A stretch of 64,000 bases of DNA from assembly GCF_029894335.1 (NCBI RefSeq), contig NZ_JARXZC010000019.1:1-64000 (forward strand), read 5' to 3'. The position numbers and the translations under genes were made by a program. Source of the DNA: Kitasatospora sp. MAP5-34 (lineage in GTDB: Bacteria; Actinomycetota; Actinomycetes; Streptomycetales; Streptomycetaceae). Below the pieces are notes generated by a model. It did not search any database, had not been told where the DNA came from, and saw only the letters and a list, made by a program, of their open reading frames with translations. Shown one piece after another: positions 51,656 to 62,163 of this stretch. Every line of letters begins with the position of its first letter. Positions within the stretch are counted from its first letter, which is position 1.

Positions 51656-51698
51656 AGCGCGTTGGCCTCCCGGGGCCAATCGGGGTAGACATAGCCTC

Positions 51699-54491
51699 AT
51701 GGTCCGGTTGACGGTCCGATCCTCGGCGTCCCCGCCCACCGACCGGCGCCGACGCCCCGTCCGGGGCATTCGCAGTGTCGCCGGTCAGGTCTTCGCGCTG
51801 CAGGTGGTCGTGGTGTTGCTGCTCGTCGTGGCGGCGGTGCTGGCACTCGTTCTGCAGTCGCGGCGCGACAGCACCCAGGAGGCCACCAGCCGCTCGGTCG
51901 CCGTCGCCCAGACCTTCGCCAACTCGCCGGGCATCGTGGACGCCCTGCGATCCCCGAACCCCACCGCGATCCTCCAGCCGAAGGCGGAGGCCGCCCGGAT
52001 GGCGTCCGGAGTGGACTTCATCGTCGTGCTGAACACCGACGGCATCCGCTACACCCACCCGAACCCGGACCGGATCGGGAAGAAGTTCGTCGGCAACTAC
52101 GAACCGGCCCTGCACGGCCAGGTGGTCACTGAGCAGATCACCGGCACCATCGGACCGCTCGTCCAGGCCATCGTCCCGGTCCCCGACGCCAACGGCACGG
52201 TGGTCGGCGCGGTCTCCGCCGGGATCACGATCAGCAAGGTCAGCGGGGTCGTCGACCGTCAGCTGCCGCTGCTGGTCGGCGCGGCGGCCGCCGCCCTCGT
52301 GCTGGCGACGGTCGGTACGGCCCTCGCCAGCAGACGCCTGCTGCGCCAGACGCGCGGCCTCGGCCCGTCCGAGATGACCCGGATGTACGAGCACCACGAC
52401 GCGGTGCTGCACGCGGTCCGTGAGGGCGTGCTCATCGTCGGCGGGGACGGCCGGCTGCTGCTCGCCAACGACGAGGCGCGCCGCCTGCTGGAGCTGCCCG
52501 CGAACGCCGAGGGACGCTACGTCACCGACCTGGCCCGCGATCCGGGCGGCGTGAAGGTCGACCTGAAGGGCGGCTTGAACGGCCGGGAGCATGGTCCGGA
52601 GCACGGCCGCGAGCTCGGCCTCGACCCCGAGGTGGCCGAACTGCTGGCCTCGGGACGGACGGTCAGCGACGAGATGGTGCTCGCCGGGGACCGGCTGCTG
52701 CTGGTCAACATCCGGCCCACCGATCGCAACGGCGGGCCGCCCGGCAGCGTGGCGACCCTGCGGGACTCCACCGAGCTGCACGCGCTCTCCGGAAAGGCCG
52801 CGTCCGCCCGAAGACGCCTCAAACTTCTGTACGACGCCAGCGTGGCCATCGGCACCACCCTCGACGTGACGCGCACGGCCGAGGAGCTCGCGCAGGTGGC
52901 CGTCCCGAGGTTCGCCGACTTCGTCACCGTCGACCTCGCCGAACCCGTGCTGGCCGGTGCGGAGGCCCGCCTCGACGACGCCGGCCGGATGCGCCGGGTC
53001 GCGGTCCACGGCATCCGCGACGACGTGCCGCTCTACCCGGTCGGTGAGGCCATCACGCTGCTCCCCGCCACGCCGCAGGCCTGGAGCCTGGGGACCGGGC
53101 AGGCCGTCTTCGACTCCGACCTCGCCTCCTCCAGTGACTGGAAGGTGCAGGACCCCGAACGGGCCGCGCGGGTCGTCGAGTACGGCATCCACTCGGTGGT
53201 CCGGGTCCCGGTGCTGGCCCGGGGCGTGCTGCTGGGGATGGCCAAGTTCTGGCGCTCGGACCGGTCGGAACGCTTCGACGAGGACGACCTCTCGCTCGCC
53301 GAGGAGCTGACCGCCCGCGCGGCCGTCTGCATCGACAACGCCCGCCGTTACACCCGCGAGCACGCGATGGCCGTGACCCTCCAGCACAGTCTGCTGCCGC
53401 ACGGCCTGCCCCAGCAGAACGCGGTCGAGGCCGCGTACCGGTACCTGCCCGCCCAGGCCGGGGTGGGCGGGGACTGGTTCGACGTCATCCCGCTGCCGGG
53501 TGCGCGGGTCGCACTGGTGGTCGGCGACGTGGTCGGCCACGGTCTGCACGCCGCCGCCACGATGGGACGGCTGCGCACGGCGGTGCACAACTTCTCGACG
53601 CTCGACCTGCCGCCGGACGAACTCCTGGGACACCTCGACGACCTGGTCAACCGCATCGACCAGGACCAGACGGCGGCCGGTCCGGGCGACGACGTCACGG
53701 GGGCCAGCTGTCTGTACGCCATCTACGACCCGGTCTCGCGCCTGTGCACCATCGCCCGGGCGGGCCACCCGCCGCCCGTACTGGTCCACCCCGACGGCAC
53801 GGTGGAGTTCCCGGAGATCCCGGCCGGCCCGCCGCTCGGCATCGGCGGTCTGCCGTTCTCGACGGCCGAGATCCGGCTGGCCGAGGGCAGTCGCCTGGTG
53901 CTCTACACCGACGGACTGGTCGAGGACCGTGAACGGGACCTCGACGACGGCCTCGAACTGCTCCGCAGCTCGCTCCAGTCGGGTCCCCCGGATGGGGGGC
54001 CCGATGGGGGAGCCGCCCGGACGCCCGACGAGACCTGCGAGGCGGTGATCGCAGCCCTGCTGCCCGCCCGCCAGACGGACGACATCGCGCTGCTCGTCGC
54101 CCGCACCCGGGTCCTGCCGGCCGACCGGATCGCGGAGTGGGACGTGCCGGCCGACCCGGCGGCCGTGTCGGGCGTCCGGGCGGCGGTCAGCAGGCAGCTG
54201 TCCGGGTGGGGGCTGGACGAGGCGTCGTTCGTGACCGAGCTGATTCTCAGCGAGCTCGTCACCAATGCCATCCGTTACGGCTCGGAGCCGATCAGGGTCC
54301 GCCTGCTCCTCGACCGCACCCTGATCTGCGAGGTCTCCGACACCAGCAGCACCGCCCCGCACCTCCGCTACGCCGCGACGACGGACGAGGGCGGGCGCGG
54401 GCTCTTCCTGGTCGCCCAGCTCGCCGAGCGTTGGGGCACCCGCTACACGGCGGCCGGCAAGGTGATCTGGACCGAGCAGTTGCTCGGGTAG
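51699..54491 (+). CDS. Multi-domain SpoIIE-type PP2C phosphatase with sensor and ATPase domains
   Basis: 930 aa membrane protein. Order: TM1 (VFALQVVVVLLLVVAAVLAL, ~31-52); extracytoplasmic sCache-like domain (ANSPGIVDALRSPNP; GVDFIVVLNTDGIRYTHPNP); TM2 (LPLLVGAAAAALVLATVGTA); a PAS domain (DAVLHAVREGVLIVGGDGRL); a GAF domain (~360-530); a SpoIIE PP2C domain (GVGGDWFDVIPLPG; VALVVGDVVGHGLHAAATMG; LYTDGLVEDR); and a C-terminal HATPase_c anti-sigma-kinase-like domain (ELILSELVTNAIRYGS; DEGGRGLFLVAQLAERWG). It probably senses a small carboxylate outside and acts on an anti-anti-sigma factor. ATG 51699 lacks an SD; TAGACA sits 7 nt upstream, so it may be leaderless. Confidence 0.92.
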   Translation: MVRLTVRSSASPPTDRRRRPVRGIRSVAGQVFALQVVVVLLLVVAAVLALVLQSRRDSTQEATSRSVAVAQTFANSPGIVDALRSPNPTAILQPKAEAARMASGVDFIVVLNTDGIRYTHPNPDRIGKKFVGNYEPALHGQVVTEQITGTIGPLVQAIVPVPDANGTVVGAVSAGITISKVSGVVDRQLPLLVGAAAAALVLATVGTALASRRLLRQTRGLGPSEMTRMYEHHDAVLHAVREGVLIVGGDGRLLLANDEARRLLELPANAEGRYVTDLARDPGGVKVDLKGGLNGREHGPEHGRELGLDPEVAELLASGRTVSDEMVLAGDRLLLVNIRPTDRNGGPPGSVATLRDSTELHALSGKAASARRRLKLLYDASVAIGTTLDVTRTAEELAQVAVPRFADFVTVDLAEPVLAGAEARLDDAGRMRRVAVHGIRDDVPLYPVGEAITLLPATPQAWSLGTGQAVFDSDLASSSDWKVQDPERAARVVEYGIHSVVRVPVLARGVLLGMAKFWRSDRSERFDEDDLSLAEELTARAAVCIDNARRYTREHAMAVTLQHSLLPHGLPQQNAVEAAYRYLPAQAGVGGDWFDVIPLPGARVALVVGDVVGHGLHAAATMGRLRTAVHNFSTLDLPPDELLGHLDDLVNRIDQDQTAAGPGDDVTGASCLYAIYDPVSRLCTIARAGHPPPVLVHPDGTVEFPEIPAGPPLGIGGLPFSTAEIRLAEGSRLVLYTDGLVEDRERDLDDGLELLRSSLQSGPPDGGPDGGAARTPDETCEAVIAALLPARQTDDIALLVARTRVLPADRIAEWDVPADPAAVSGVRAAVSRQLSGWGLDEASFVTELILSELVTNAIRYGSEPIRVRLLLDRTLICEVSDTSSTAPHLRYAATTDEGGRGLFLVAQLAERWGTRYTAAGKVIWTEQLLG

Positions 54492-54507
54492 GACCGAAGG
54501 GTGTGGA

Positions 54508-55476
54508 TCAGCCCAGGTGGAGCGACTGGCCCGGGAGGATCAGGTTGGGGTTGCCACCGACGACGGACCGGTTCTCCTGGTAGACGTGCTGCCAGCCGCC
54601 GAGGTGGTGGCTGTCGGAGATGCCGGACAGCGTGTCGCCGCGGACGACGGTGTAGTCGCTCGCGATGCCCGGGGCGCCCGGGGCCGGCGCGGCGGCCGGG
54701 GCCTGCGCTTGGGAGACGGGCGCGGGGGTGGTGGCCGCAGGGGTGCCGGGGGTGGGCTGGGCTGGGAGCGGGGACACCGGGGTGGTGGGTGTGGTGGGTA
54801 CGCCGGGGGCGGTGGTGGGGGCCGCGAGGGTCGGGGCCGGGGCGGTGGGCGCGGCGGGGTACTGGGGGGTTTGAACCCCAGGAGGCGTGCTGGGCGTGGT
54901 GGGCGTGCTCGGCACGGTCACCGGAGCCGGGGTGACCGGGGTGACCGGGGTGGCTGTCGGGATGCTGGGCGAGGCAGTGGTCGCCGGTGCGCCGGTGGTC
55001 GGTGCGGTGGCGGTCTGGGGGGTTTGGGGGGCCTGACTCTGGGCGTCGGGGCTCTGGAAGGCGGGGCTCTGTGCAGCGGGGCTCTGTGCGGCCGGGCTCT
55101 GGACGGTGAGGCCGCCCGTGGTCACGCAGCTGGGCCAGACGGTCGGGCCCTGGGCGGCGAGTACCCTCTCGGCCACCGCGATCTGCTGGGCCTTGGTCGC
55201 GTGGTCGGGCTGGACCGCGTACTGGTCGCCGCCGTTGGCGTCCCAGGTGCGCAGGGACAGGTGCAGGCCGCCGTAGCCCCCGTCGCCGGGGTTCGCGGTC
55301 CAGTCGCCGCCGCTCGCGCACTGGGCGACGGAGTCCCAGGTGGAGACCGGTACGGCGTGCGCCCCGGCGGCGGTGAGCAGTGGCAGTGCCAGGCCGACGC
55401 CCGCAGCGCCGGCGACGGCGACCGCCCGGTCGGTCTGGGTGGGGCGACGATGACGTCCGGAGCCCGAAAAGACCAT
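54508..55476 (-). CDS. Resuscitation-promoting factor with C-terminal LysM
   Basis: 322 aa. Signal peptide, then the Rpf lysozyme-like domain (VSTWDSVAQCASGGDWTANP; GGYGGLHLSLRTWDANGG; QIAVAERVLAAQGP; a final Cys pair with WPSC). A ~170-residue Pro/Thr/Ala linker follows, then LysM (YTVVRGDTLSGISDSHHLGG). It remodels peptidoglycan on germination or resuscitation. Note the usual WDRLAQCESGGNW reads WDSVAQCASGGDW here, so the catalytic Glu position is Ala. It is controlled by the c-di-AMP riboswitch just upstream. Confidence 0.92.
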   Translation of the reverse strand: MVFSGSGRHRRPTQTDRAVAVAGAAGVGLALPLLTAAGAHAVPVSTWDSVAQCASGGDWTANPGDGGYGGLHLSLRTWDANGGDQYAVQPDHATKAQQIAVAERVLAAQGPTVWPSCVTTGGLTVQSPAAQSPAAQSPAFQSPDAQSQAPQTPQTATAPTTGAPATTASPSIPTATPVTPVTPAPVTVPSTPTTPSTPPGVQTPQYPAAPTAPAPTLAAPTTAPGVPTTPTTPVSPLPAQPTPGTPAATTPAPVSQAQAPAAAPAPGAPGIASDYTVVRGDTLSGISDSHHLGGWQHVYQENRSVVGGNPNLILPGQSLHLG

Positions 55477-55483
55477 CAGATGT

Positions 55484-55664
55484 CCCTCTCCGCACGCCTA
55501 CGAGGTGAGCTGTCGGGTTCGGACCGAGAGGTGGCCCGGCCGCGCGGCAAGCGCGGCTTCACCCCAAGCCGTGGGGACGGCGATGAAACCTGGGTCCCCC
55601 GCCCCTGCCCAGGGGTCTGTTCGTGGTCCCGGTGTGAGCGGTGGGCAGGGTTTGGCGTGCCGCG
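55484..55664 (-). promoter_or_regulatory. c-di-AMP (ydaO/yuaA class) riboswitch
   Basis: The 5' leader of the Rpf gene contains the class signature in order on the minus strand: ACGCCAAACCCTGCCCACCG, GGGGGACCCAGGTTTC, GGGGTGAAGCCG (55565-55554), GGCCGGGC, GAACCCGACAGCTCACCTCG (ending at 55501) and AGGCGTGCGGAGAGGG, which runs to the SD. c-di-AMP binding to such leaders turns rpf genes off in Streptomyces. Confidence 0.93.
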
Positions 55665-55695
55665 CACCGGGCGCCCGCATCGGCGGGCTGCTGGG

Positions 55696-55725
55696 AGACT
55701 AGAGGGATCATCACTCGGATAACAA
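55696..55725 (-). promoter_or_regulatory. Promoter of the riboswitch-rpf transcript
   Basis: TTGTTA (55725-55720), 18-bp spacer, TAGTCT (55701-55696) on the minus strand. Transcription would begin near 55689, about 25 bp ahead of the riboswitch. Confidence 0.6.
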
Positions 55726-55810
55726 GCCCGCATCCTGAACGTCACATAATCATCACGAGATCCGGCGCGCGTGACACCGGGTCACTCCGACCGGGTTGGG
55801 TCAGATCCCG

Positions 55811-56491
55811 TCAACCCGTCGCGCTCAGGGCCGCATCGGCCTTGGTGAGGTTCTCATGCAGACGGTCCAGGTAGGAGCGCGCCGCCGAACCCGGTGTCAC
55901 ACCACGGGCGAACGCCAGCATGTTCCCGGCGCCGGTGTTGTAGCCCAGCGCGAGCAACTCGTCCTCGTTGAACGGCGCTGAGCGGTGTGCGGGGAGTTGG
56001 TCGGCGAGGTCGTGCAGGTACCAGGCCGCAGCCTCGATCGCGAGGTCCGGGTCGTCGGGCAGCTCGTCCCAGTTGCGGGTGGCGAAGTCGTGGCCCTGCT
56101 TGGTCTCGTCGAACGCCGCCCGGTGCATGTTGGCGATGCCGAAGGCGGAATCCGGTTTGAGCCGCTGCCAGGCGCGTTCGAGTTGGGGGTCGTGCGGCTT
56201 GTAGTCCTCGTTGTAGAGGATCGCCATCAGCAGGCGCGGGTCGATGCCCGCCTGGCCCGCCCGGGTGCGGACCTGGGTGGCGAAGTGCGCCGGGTCGTAG
56301 GAGTCGCTCCACTTCGAGTTCGAGGCGGACGGACTGGGTGCCGCGCTCCGGTCGGCGGTCGGCGTGGGTGATTGGGGCGTGGCACCCGTACCGGGGTGCG
56401 CGGGGGTGTGACCGCCGCGTGCCACGAGCCAGACGGCGACCACAGCCACCACCAGGGCCAGCGCCCGTCCGTACTTCCGTTGCGGGCCCAC
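55811..56491 (-). CDS. Membrane-anchored or secreted transglycosylase-like protein
   Basis: 226 aa. N-terminal hydrophobic segment (ALALVVAVVAVWLVARG), a Pro/Thr/Ser linker, then a lysozyme-like domain (AGQAGIDPRLLMAILYNEDY with a candidate catalytic Glu, KPDSAFGIANMHRAAF, LAIEAAAWYLHDLADQLP, LLALGYNTGAGNMLAFARG). The G-x-Y-N-x-G-x-G pattern is that of SLT transglycosylases. Of two consecutive GTG codons the second (56491) is 6 nt from GGAGG and is preferred. Confidence 0.85.
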   Translation of the reverse strand: MGPQRKYGRALALVVAVVAVWLVARGGHTPAHPGTGATPQSPTPTADRSAAPSPSASNSKWSDSYDPAHFATQVRTRAGQAGIDPRLLMAILYNEDYKPHDPQLERAWQRLKPDSAFGIANMHRAAFDETKQGHDFATRNWDELPDDPDLAIEAAAWYLHDLADQLPAHRSAPFNEDELLALGYNTGAGNMLAFARGVTPGSAARSYLDRLHENLTKADAALSATG

Positions 56492-56710
56492 CACGTGCCT
56501 CCCCGGGAATCGATGCTGCCCATCCTGCCCGATCCGGCGTGGCGGCGGACTCGGTCGGTGGTGGGCCCGTTCCGCCCAGTGCGCGCCACCCGAGTGGGTG
56601 AACACCGGGTGTTTCGGGCTCGATCGGCAATCCGGGAGGGGGTCGGGCACCGAACGTGTGATTGGTGGGCCCGTAAACAGGAAGCGGGCCGGGAAACGAG
56701 ACGGGGCATC

Positions 56711-57160
56711 ATGCTCGCAGCACACACCGACCGCTCGGGGGCTACAACCGCTGCCCGGTTGCGCCTGGCCTTCGGCGCCCTGCTGCTCACCCTCGCGGTC
56801 AGCGCGTGCTCGAGCAGCTCCAGCGGATCGGGTACTGCCTCGGCCACCCCGAGCATCTCCGCTGCTGCCTCCGCGTCAGGGTCCTCCGCTGCGGCTTCGA
56901 GTACCAGTGCTGCTGCTCAGATCAGCATCAAGAACTTCCTCTTCAGCCCGGTCACCCTCACCGTGCAGCCCGGTGCGACGGTCACCGTCGTCAACAACGA
57001 CTCCACAGCACACACCCTGACCGCCTCGGACAAGTCCTTCGACACCGGCGCGATCGATGCCGGTAAGTCCGCGACCTTCACCGCCCCGACCAAACCAGGC
57101 AGTTACCCCTACAGCTGCTCGATCCACCCGTTCATGCACGGCACCCTCACCGTCAGCTGA
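56711..57160 (+). CDS. Plastocyanin/cupredoxin-type lipoprotein
   Basis: 149 aa. Lipobox LAVSAC, an Ala/Ser linker to ~70, then a cupredoxin domain: ISIKNFLFSPVTLTVQPGAT, VTVVNNDSTAHTLTASD (His ligand), PGSYPYSCSIHPFMHGTLTV (Cys, His, Met ligands). A type I copper site is therefore complete: His, Cys, His, Met. Extracellular electron carrier. A small membrane protein gene follows after 5 bp, so they are probably one unit. Confidence 0.93.
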   Translation: MLAAHTDRSGATTAARLRLAFGALLLTLAVSACSSSSSGSGTASATPSISAAASASGSSAAASSTSAAAQISIKNFLFSPVTLTVQPGATVTVVNNDSTAHTLTASDKSFDTGAIDAGKSATFTAPTKPGSYPYSCSIHPFMHGTLTVS

Positions 57161-57165
57161 CCGTC

Positions 57166-57633
57166 GTGACCACTCCTGGAACCAACGGGCGCCGGTACCG
57201 GCGCCGGGCCGTCGTCCGTGGTGTCCTCCGCGTGCTGGCCGCCGCCGGTCTCGCCGTGGACGCCGCCGTGCACGCCCGCCTCGCCGGTCAGTACGACGCG
57301 GTCACAGCCTCCGTCAGCGAGGGCGACCTGTTCCGCGTCGAGGCGGCGGCGGCGAGCCTGGCCGTCCTGCTGGTCCTGCTGTGGCGCCACCGGATCGGCG
57401 ACGCCTTCGCCTGGTTGGTCGCGGCCGGTGGCCTCGCCGCACTGCTGCTCTACCGCTATGTCGACGTCGGTGCGCACGGGCCGCTGCCGGACATGTACGA
57501 ACCCGTCTGGTCCACCGACAAGCTCACCGCCGTGTGGGCCCAGGCCGTCGCGGTGCTGGCGCTGACCGCGCTGCTGGCGTCCCGCAGGACGGGTAGGGAG
57601 CGTGGAACGCCGACAGCCGGGCGGGCACAGTGA
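57166..57633 (+). CDS. Small membrane protein beside the cupredoxin
   Basis: 155 aa, about four hydrophobic segments (VLRVLAAAGLAVDAAVHARL, AAAASLAVLLVLLW, AFAWLVAAGGLAALLLYRYV, AVWAQAVAVLALTALLA). GTG start 5 bp after the cupredoxin stop. The DAAVHARLAGQYDAV pattern recurs in streptomycete proteins beside plastocyanin-like genes. Function unknown; a membrane partner of the copper protein is the simplest idea. The stop codon lies in the left half of a 22-bp hairpin. Confidence 0.8.
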   Translation: MTTPGTNGRRYRRRAVVRGVLRVLAAAGLAVDAAVHARLAGQYDAVTASVSEGDLFRVEAAAASLAVLLVLLWRHRIGDAFAWLVAAGGLAALLLYRYVDVGAHGPLPDMYEPVWSTDKLTAVWAQAVAVLALTALLASRRTGRERGTPTAGRAQ

Positions 57634-57659
57634 TGATGTGCCCGCCCGGCTGTCGGCGT
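57607..57659. terminator. Very strong hairpin terminator overlapping a stop codon
   Basis: Perfect 22-bp stem (57607-57628 with 57638-57659, 9-nt loop). The stop codon of the small membrane protein is in the loop, so its last seven codons are in the left arm. It also serves the convergent sugar permease gene. Confidence 0.88.
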
Positions 57660-57685
57660 ACCGGAGGTCCTGAGGGCCCCGAGGG

Positions 57686-58719
57686 TCAGGCGGGTAGGCC
57701 CACGGCCCGCTCGCCGTTGCGGCGCTGCTGGATCACCACGGCGGCGACCAGCAGGGCGCCCTGGGCGACGTTCTGCCAGAAGTCGTTGATGCCCTGGACG
57801 GTGAGGCCGTTCTCCAGCGCGCCGAGCAGGGCGACGGCCAGCAGGGTGCCGCCGATGCCGCCCTTGCCGCCCTTGAGGGCGCAGCCGCCCAGCGCGGCGG
57901 CGGTGATCGCCTTGAGTTCCAGGCCCTCGCTGCCGGAGGTCGGCTGGCCGGACCCGGTACGGGCGGTGAGCAGGATGCCCGCGATGGCGGCGACCGTGCC
58001 GGTGAGGGCGTAGGCGGCGACCAGGTACTTGTTGATGTTGATGCCGGCGAGCCGGGCGGCCGTGTCGTTGCCGCCGATGGCGTAGATGTTGCGGCCGATG
58101 TCGGTGTACTTGAGCAGCAGGTGGACGGCCAGCGCGACCAGCACGAGGATCCAGATCATCACCGGCAGGCCGGCGATCTTGCCCCGGCCCAGGAAGACGA
58201 AGACGCTGTCGTTCAGCACGTAGCCCTGGGCCCGGCCGTTGGAGACGAGCTGCGCGACGCCCTTGTAGGCGGCGAGGCCGGCCAGGGTGGCGATGGTCGG
58301 GTTCACCCGTCCGTAGACGATGATGAGGCCGTTGAAGACGCCGACCAGCGCGCCGACGCCGATGGCCGCGCCCATGCCGAGCAGTGCGTTGGACCCGGCG
58401 GAGGTGAAGGCCATCGCGCTGACCACGGAGGCCAGGCCCGCCTGGGAGCCGACCGAGATGTCCAGGCCGCCGCAGATGATGACCACGGTCTGGACGACCG
58501 CCAGCAGGCCGGTGATGGTGACGGCCTCGCCGATCACCTGCATGTTGGACCAGCTGAGGTAGTTGGCGTTCAGCGAGCCGAAGAGTGCCATCACCACGGC
58601 GAGGCCGCCGATCAGGCTGAGGTTCTGGCCTCCGACGGCACTGAGCAGCGAACCGGCGCGGCGGGCGGGCACCCGGCTCTGGTTCTTGGCCGAAGTGCCC
58701 GGCTCGGTGGTGGCGGTGC

Positions 58720-58723
<4 letters not shown>
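57686..58723 (-). CDS. CUT2 sugar ABC permease (second system)
   Basis: 345 aa, 9-10 helices. Family segments: QTVVIICGGLDISVGSQAGL, YAIGGNDTAARLAGININKY, LGGCALKGGKGGIGGTLLAV, then a short tail. It belongs to the RbsC/AraH/XylH group. ATG 58723 overlaps the ATPase stop codon by 4 bp, so expression is coupled. Confidence 0.92.
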
Positions 58724-60357
<1,634 letters not shown>

Positions 60358-60440
60358 GGATCACCTCTGGGCACGGAGCGGAGGCCCGGGGTGGGGCGGG
60401 GAGAGCGAGCTCCACCCCGGGCGGGTTTCGGAGGACCGGT

Positions 60441-60461
60441 CAGCTGATCGGTGATCAGCTG
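60441..60461. terminator. Intercistronic stem-loop between binding-protein and ATPase genes
   Basis: CAGCTGATC-GGT-GATCAGCTG, a perfect 9-bp stem over the binding-protein stop codon. It probably lowers read-through or protects the upstream mRNA, so that more binding protein than ATPase is made. Confidence 0.65.
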
Positions 60462-61498
60462 CAGGTGAGGCCCGAGTCCTTCCAGTTGGTCGCGTCGACC
60501 ATCTTGGTGCTGGCGAACGCCTCCTGCGGGAAGGCCTTGCCGTCCTTGAGCTTGTCGACCATGGTCTGGACGGCCAGGGCGCCGACGTCGCTGCCGTTGA
60601 TGAAGAGCGCGGCCTTCATGCCGGACGGCTTGCCGCTGCCCCAGTCCTTGCAGGCGAGGTAGGCGCCGAGGCCGACGCCGATGATGTTGTCGGCGCTGAC
60701 GCCCGAGTTCTGCAGCGCGGTGACCCCGCCCTGGACGTTCTCGTCGTTGCAGCCCCAGATCACCCAGTGCTTGACGCCCGCGTTGGCGGTGATGGTCGCG
60801 GCGACCTTGTCCTGCGCGTCGGTCGGGGTGTTGTCGGTGGCGACGTTGATGGTCTGCACCTGCCCGGCGTCCGCGAAGAAGGCCGAACCGGCCGCCTTGA
60901 CGCGGTCGCCGCAGACCGTCACGTCCTGCTTCCAGGCCGAGATGATCCGGGTGTCGGCAGCCGTCCAGCCGGCCTTCTTGAACTCGGCAGCGGCGCGCTT
61001 GCCGACCTCGCCGCCCATCTGCTCACCGCTGAAGCCGATCCGGGGCACCAGGTCCTGGTGGGCGCAGCCGACCGGGTCCGGGCCGGTGGAGCAGATCTGG
61101 TCGTCGGAGGTGAGCAGCGCGACCTTGCCGTCCTTGGCGGTCTGGACCACCTGCGGGCCGACGGCCGGGTCCGGCACGACCATGATCAGGCCGTTGCTCT
61201 TCTGCGCGATGGCGGACTGCACCTCGCTGATCGTCTTGTTCGCGTCACTGCCGAGGTCGACGACCTTGAGGTCGACACCGAGCTGGGCGGCCTTCGCCTT
61301 GGCGCCGGCGGCCTCGCCGATGAAGTACTCCTGGTCGCCCTGCTTCTGCAGGTAGGTGATCGAGATCTTCCCGGTCACCTTGGCGACGTCGCCGCCGCCG
61401 GTCTGAGCGGTGGTCTGGCCGGTCGAACAGGCCGTCAGGCCCATCGCGACCAGCAGGCCGACAGCGGCGGCGGCACGGCGGCTGCGTGCAGTGAACAT
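60455..61498 (-). CDS. Sugar-binding lipoprotein (AraF/XylF-like)
   Basis: 347 aa. Lipobox LTACS, then a type 1 binding-protein fold: ISITYLQKQGDQEYFIGEAA, SNGLIMVVPDPAVGPQVVQT, AWKQDVTVCGDRVKAAG, VIWGCNDENVQGGVTALQNS, IIGVGLGAYLACKDWGSGK. The C-terminal half resembles L-arabinose-binding proteins. ATG 61498. It heads the operon with the ATPase 97 bp downstream. Ligand probably a pentose or hexose; not shown. Confidence 0.9.
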   Translation of the reverse strand: MFTARSRRAAAAVGLLVAMGLTACSTGQTTAQTGGGDVAKVTGKISITYLQKQGDQEYFIGEAAGAKAKAAQLGVDLKVVDLGSDANKTISEVQSAIAQKSNGLIMVVPDPAVGPQVVQTAKDGKVALLTSDDQICSTGPDPVGCAHQDLVPRIGFSGEQMGGEVGKRAAAEFKKAGWTAADTRIISAWKQDVTVCGDRVKAAGSAFFADAGQVQTINVATDNTPTDAQDKVAATITANAGVKHWVIWGCNDENVQGGVTALQNSGVSADNIIGVGLGAYLACKDWGSGKPSGMKAALFINGSDVGALAVQTMVDKLKDGKAFPQEAFASTKMVDATNWKDSGLTCS

Positions 61499-61707
61499 GA
61501 GTGCTCCTTCGCGCGGACACCGGGCATCAGGTGTGCGCGTCGCGGGGGTGCCGGGAGTGCGTGGGTGGCGGGGTGAACCGCCGGCCCGGCGCTGTCCGGC
61601 GAGGGGTGGGAGGGTGGCCGCGCTCGGGGGTGGCCGGTTCCGGGGACATGGATCTCGAGTCCTGGCGTACGCACCACCTCAGGCCCCGAGGAAGGGGTGG
61701 TGCGACG

Positions 61708-61719
61708 TTGAGCGCTCAA
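61708..61719. promoter_or_regulatory. Palindromic operator upstream of the second sugar importer
   Basis: TTGAGCGCTCAA, a perfect 12-bp palindrome beside an AT-rich GGATTAT on the minus strand, about 210 bp ahead of the binding-protein start. Probably bound by an unlinked sugar regulator, since none is encoded next to this operon. Confidence 0.6.
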
Positions 61720-61990
61720 TAATCCATCAGAACCAAACACCTTTAAACGCGATGCGACACATGACACCCTCTGCCATATGCGGCCGTCAAGGGGATGTCG
61801 GGCTTCCGGCCCGCTTGATATGTGCTTGTGACATTGCCTGCGTGTGGCAGGTGCCGCACCGGCCACGCGCCGGTCACGCACGTGCCGCCCGACCCGCCCG
61901 CACCCTGGGGGTGCGCGCGGGCGGGCGGCAGCGATTGTGGCGCCCAAAGATGTTGACTAATGGGTATTCATGTTCGAATGTGTTGGCATG

Positions 61991-62031
61991 GTGCCTGTCG
62001 GCCCGTTCGGCGGAGCCGGGCCGACAGGCAC
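61991..62031. terminator. Hairpin terminator of the Aat-like operon
   Basis: Perfect 15-bp stem (61991-62005 with 62017-62031, 11-nt loop), 133 bp after the Aat-like stop codon on the minus strand. Confidence 0.8.
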
Positions 62032-62163
62032 TGCGTGGAGCCCTCCGGCGGTCACCGTCAGCTGACCCTGCTTGCGACGTGGTCCGCCGGGGCAGGTTGC
62101 GGGGCGTGCCGGAGCCGGTCGGACTGACCTGGGGCCATGGCCCGAGCCGGTTGGAGTGCCGCG

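Larger units (their letters stand above)
61499..62163. other. 665-bp gene-free stretch
   Basis: Between the binding-protein start and the Aat-like stop, both on the minus strand. 61725-61790 and 61940-61985 are unusually AT-rich. It contains the palindrome at 61708, a GC-rich imperfect stem near 61884-61929, a plus-strand TTGACT-N17-GAATGT at 61953-61981 and the terminator at 61991-62031. No coding sequence of normal composition was found. A small RNA is possible. Confidence 0.6.

Noticed and set aside
51627-54362. 911-codon minus-strand open frame opposite the SpoIIE phosphatase
   Set aside because: Arg/Gly/Asp-rich shadow without domains; the plus-strand gene has six recognisable domains.
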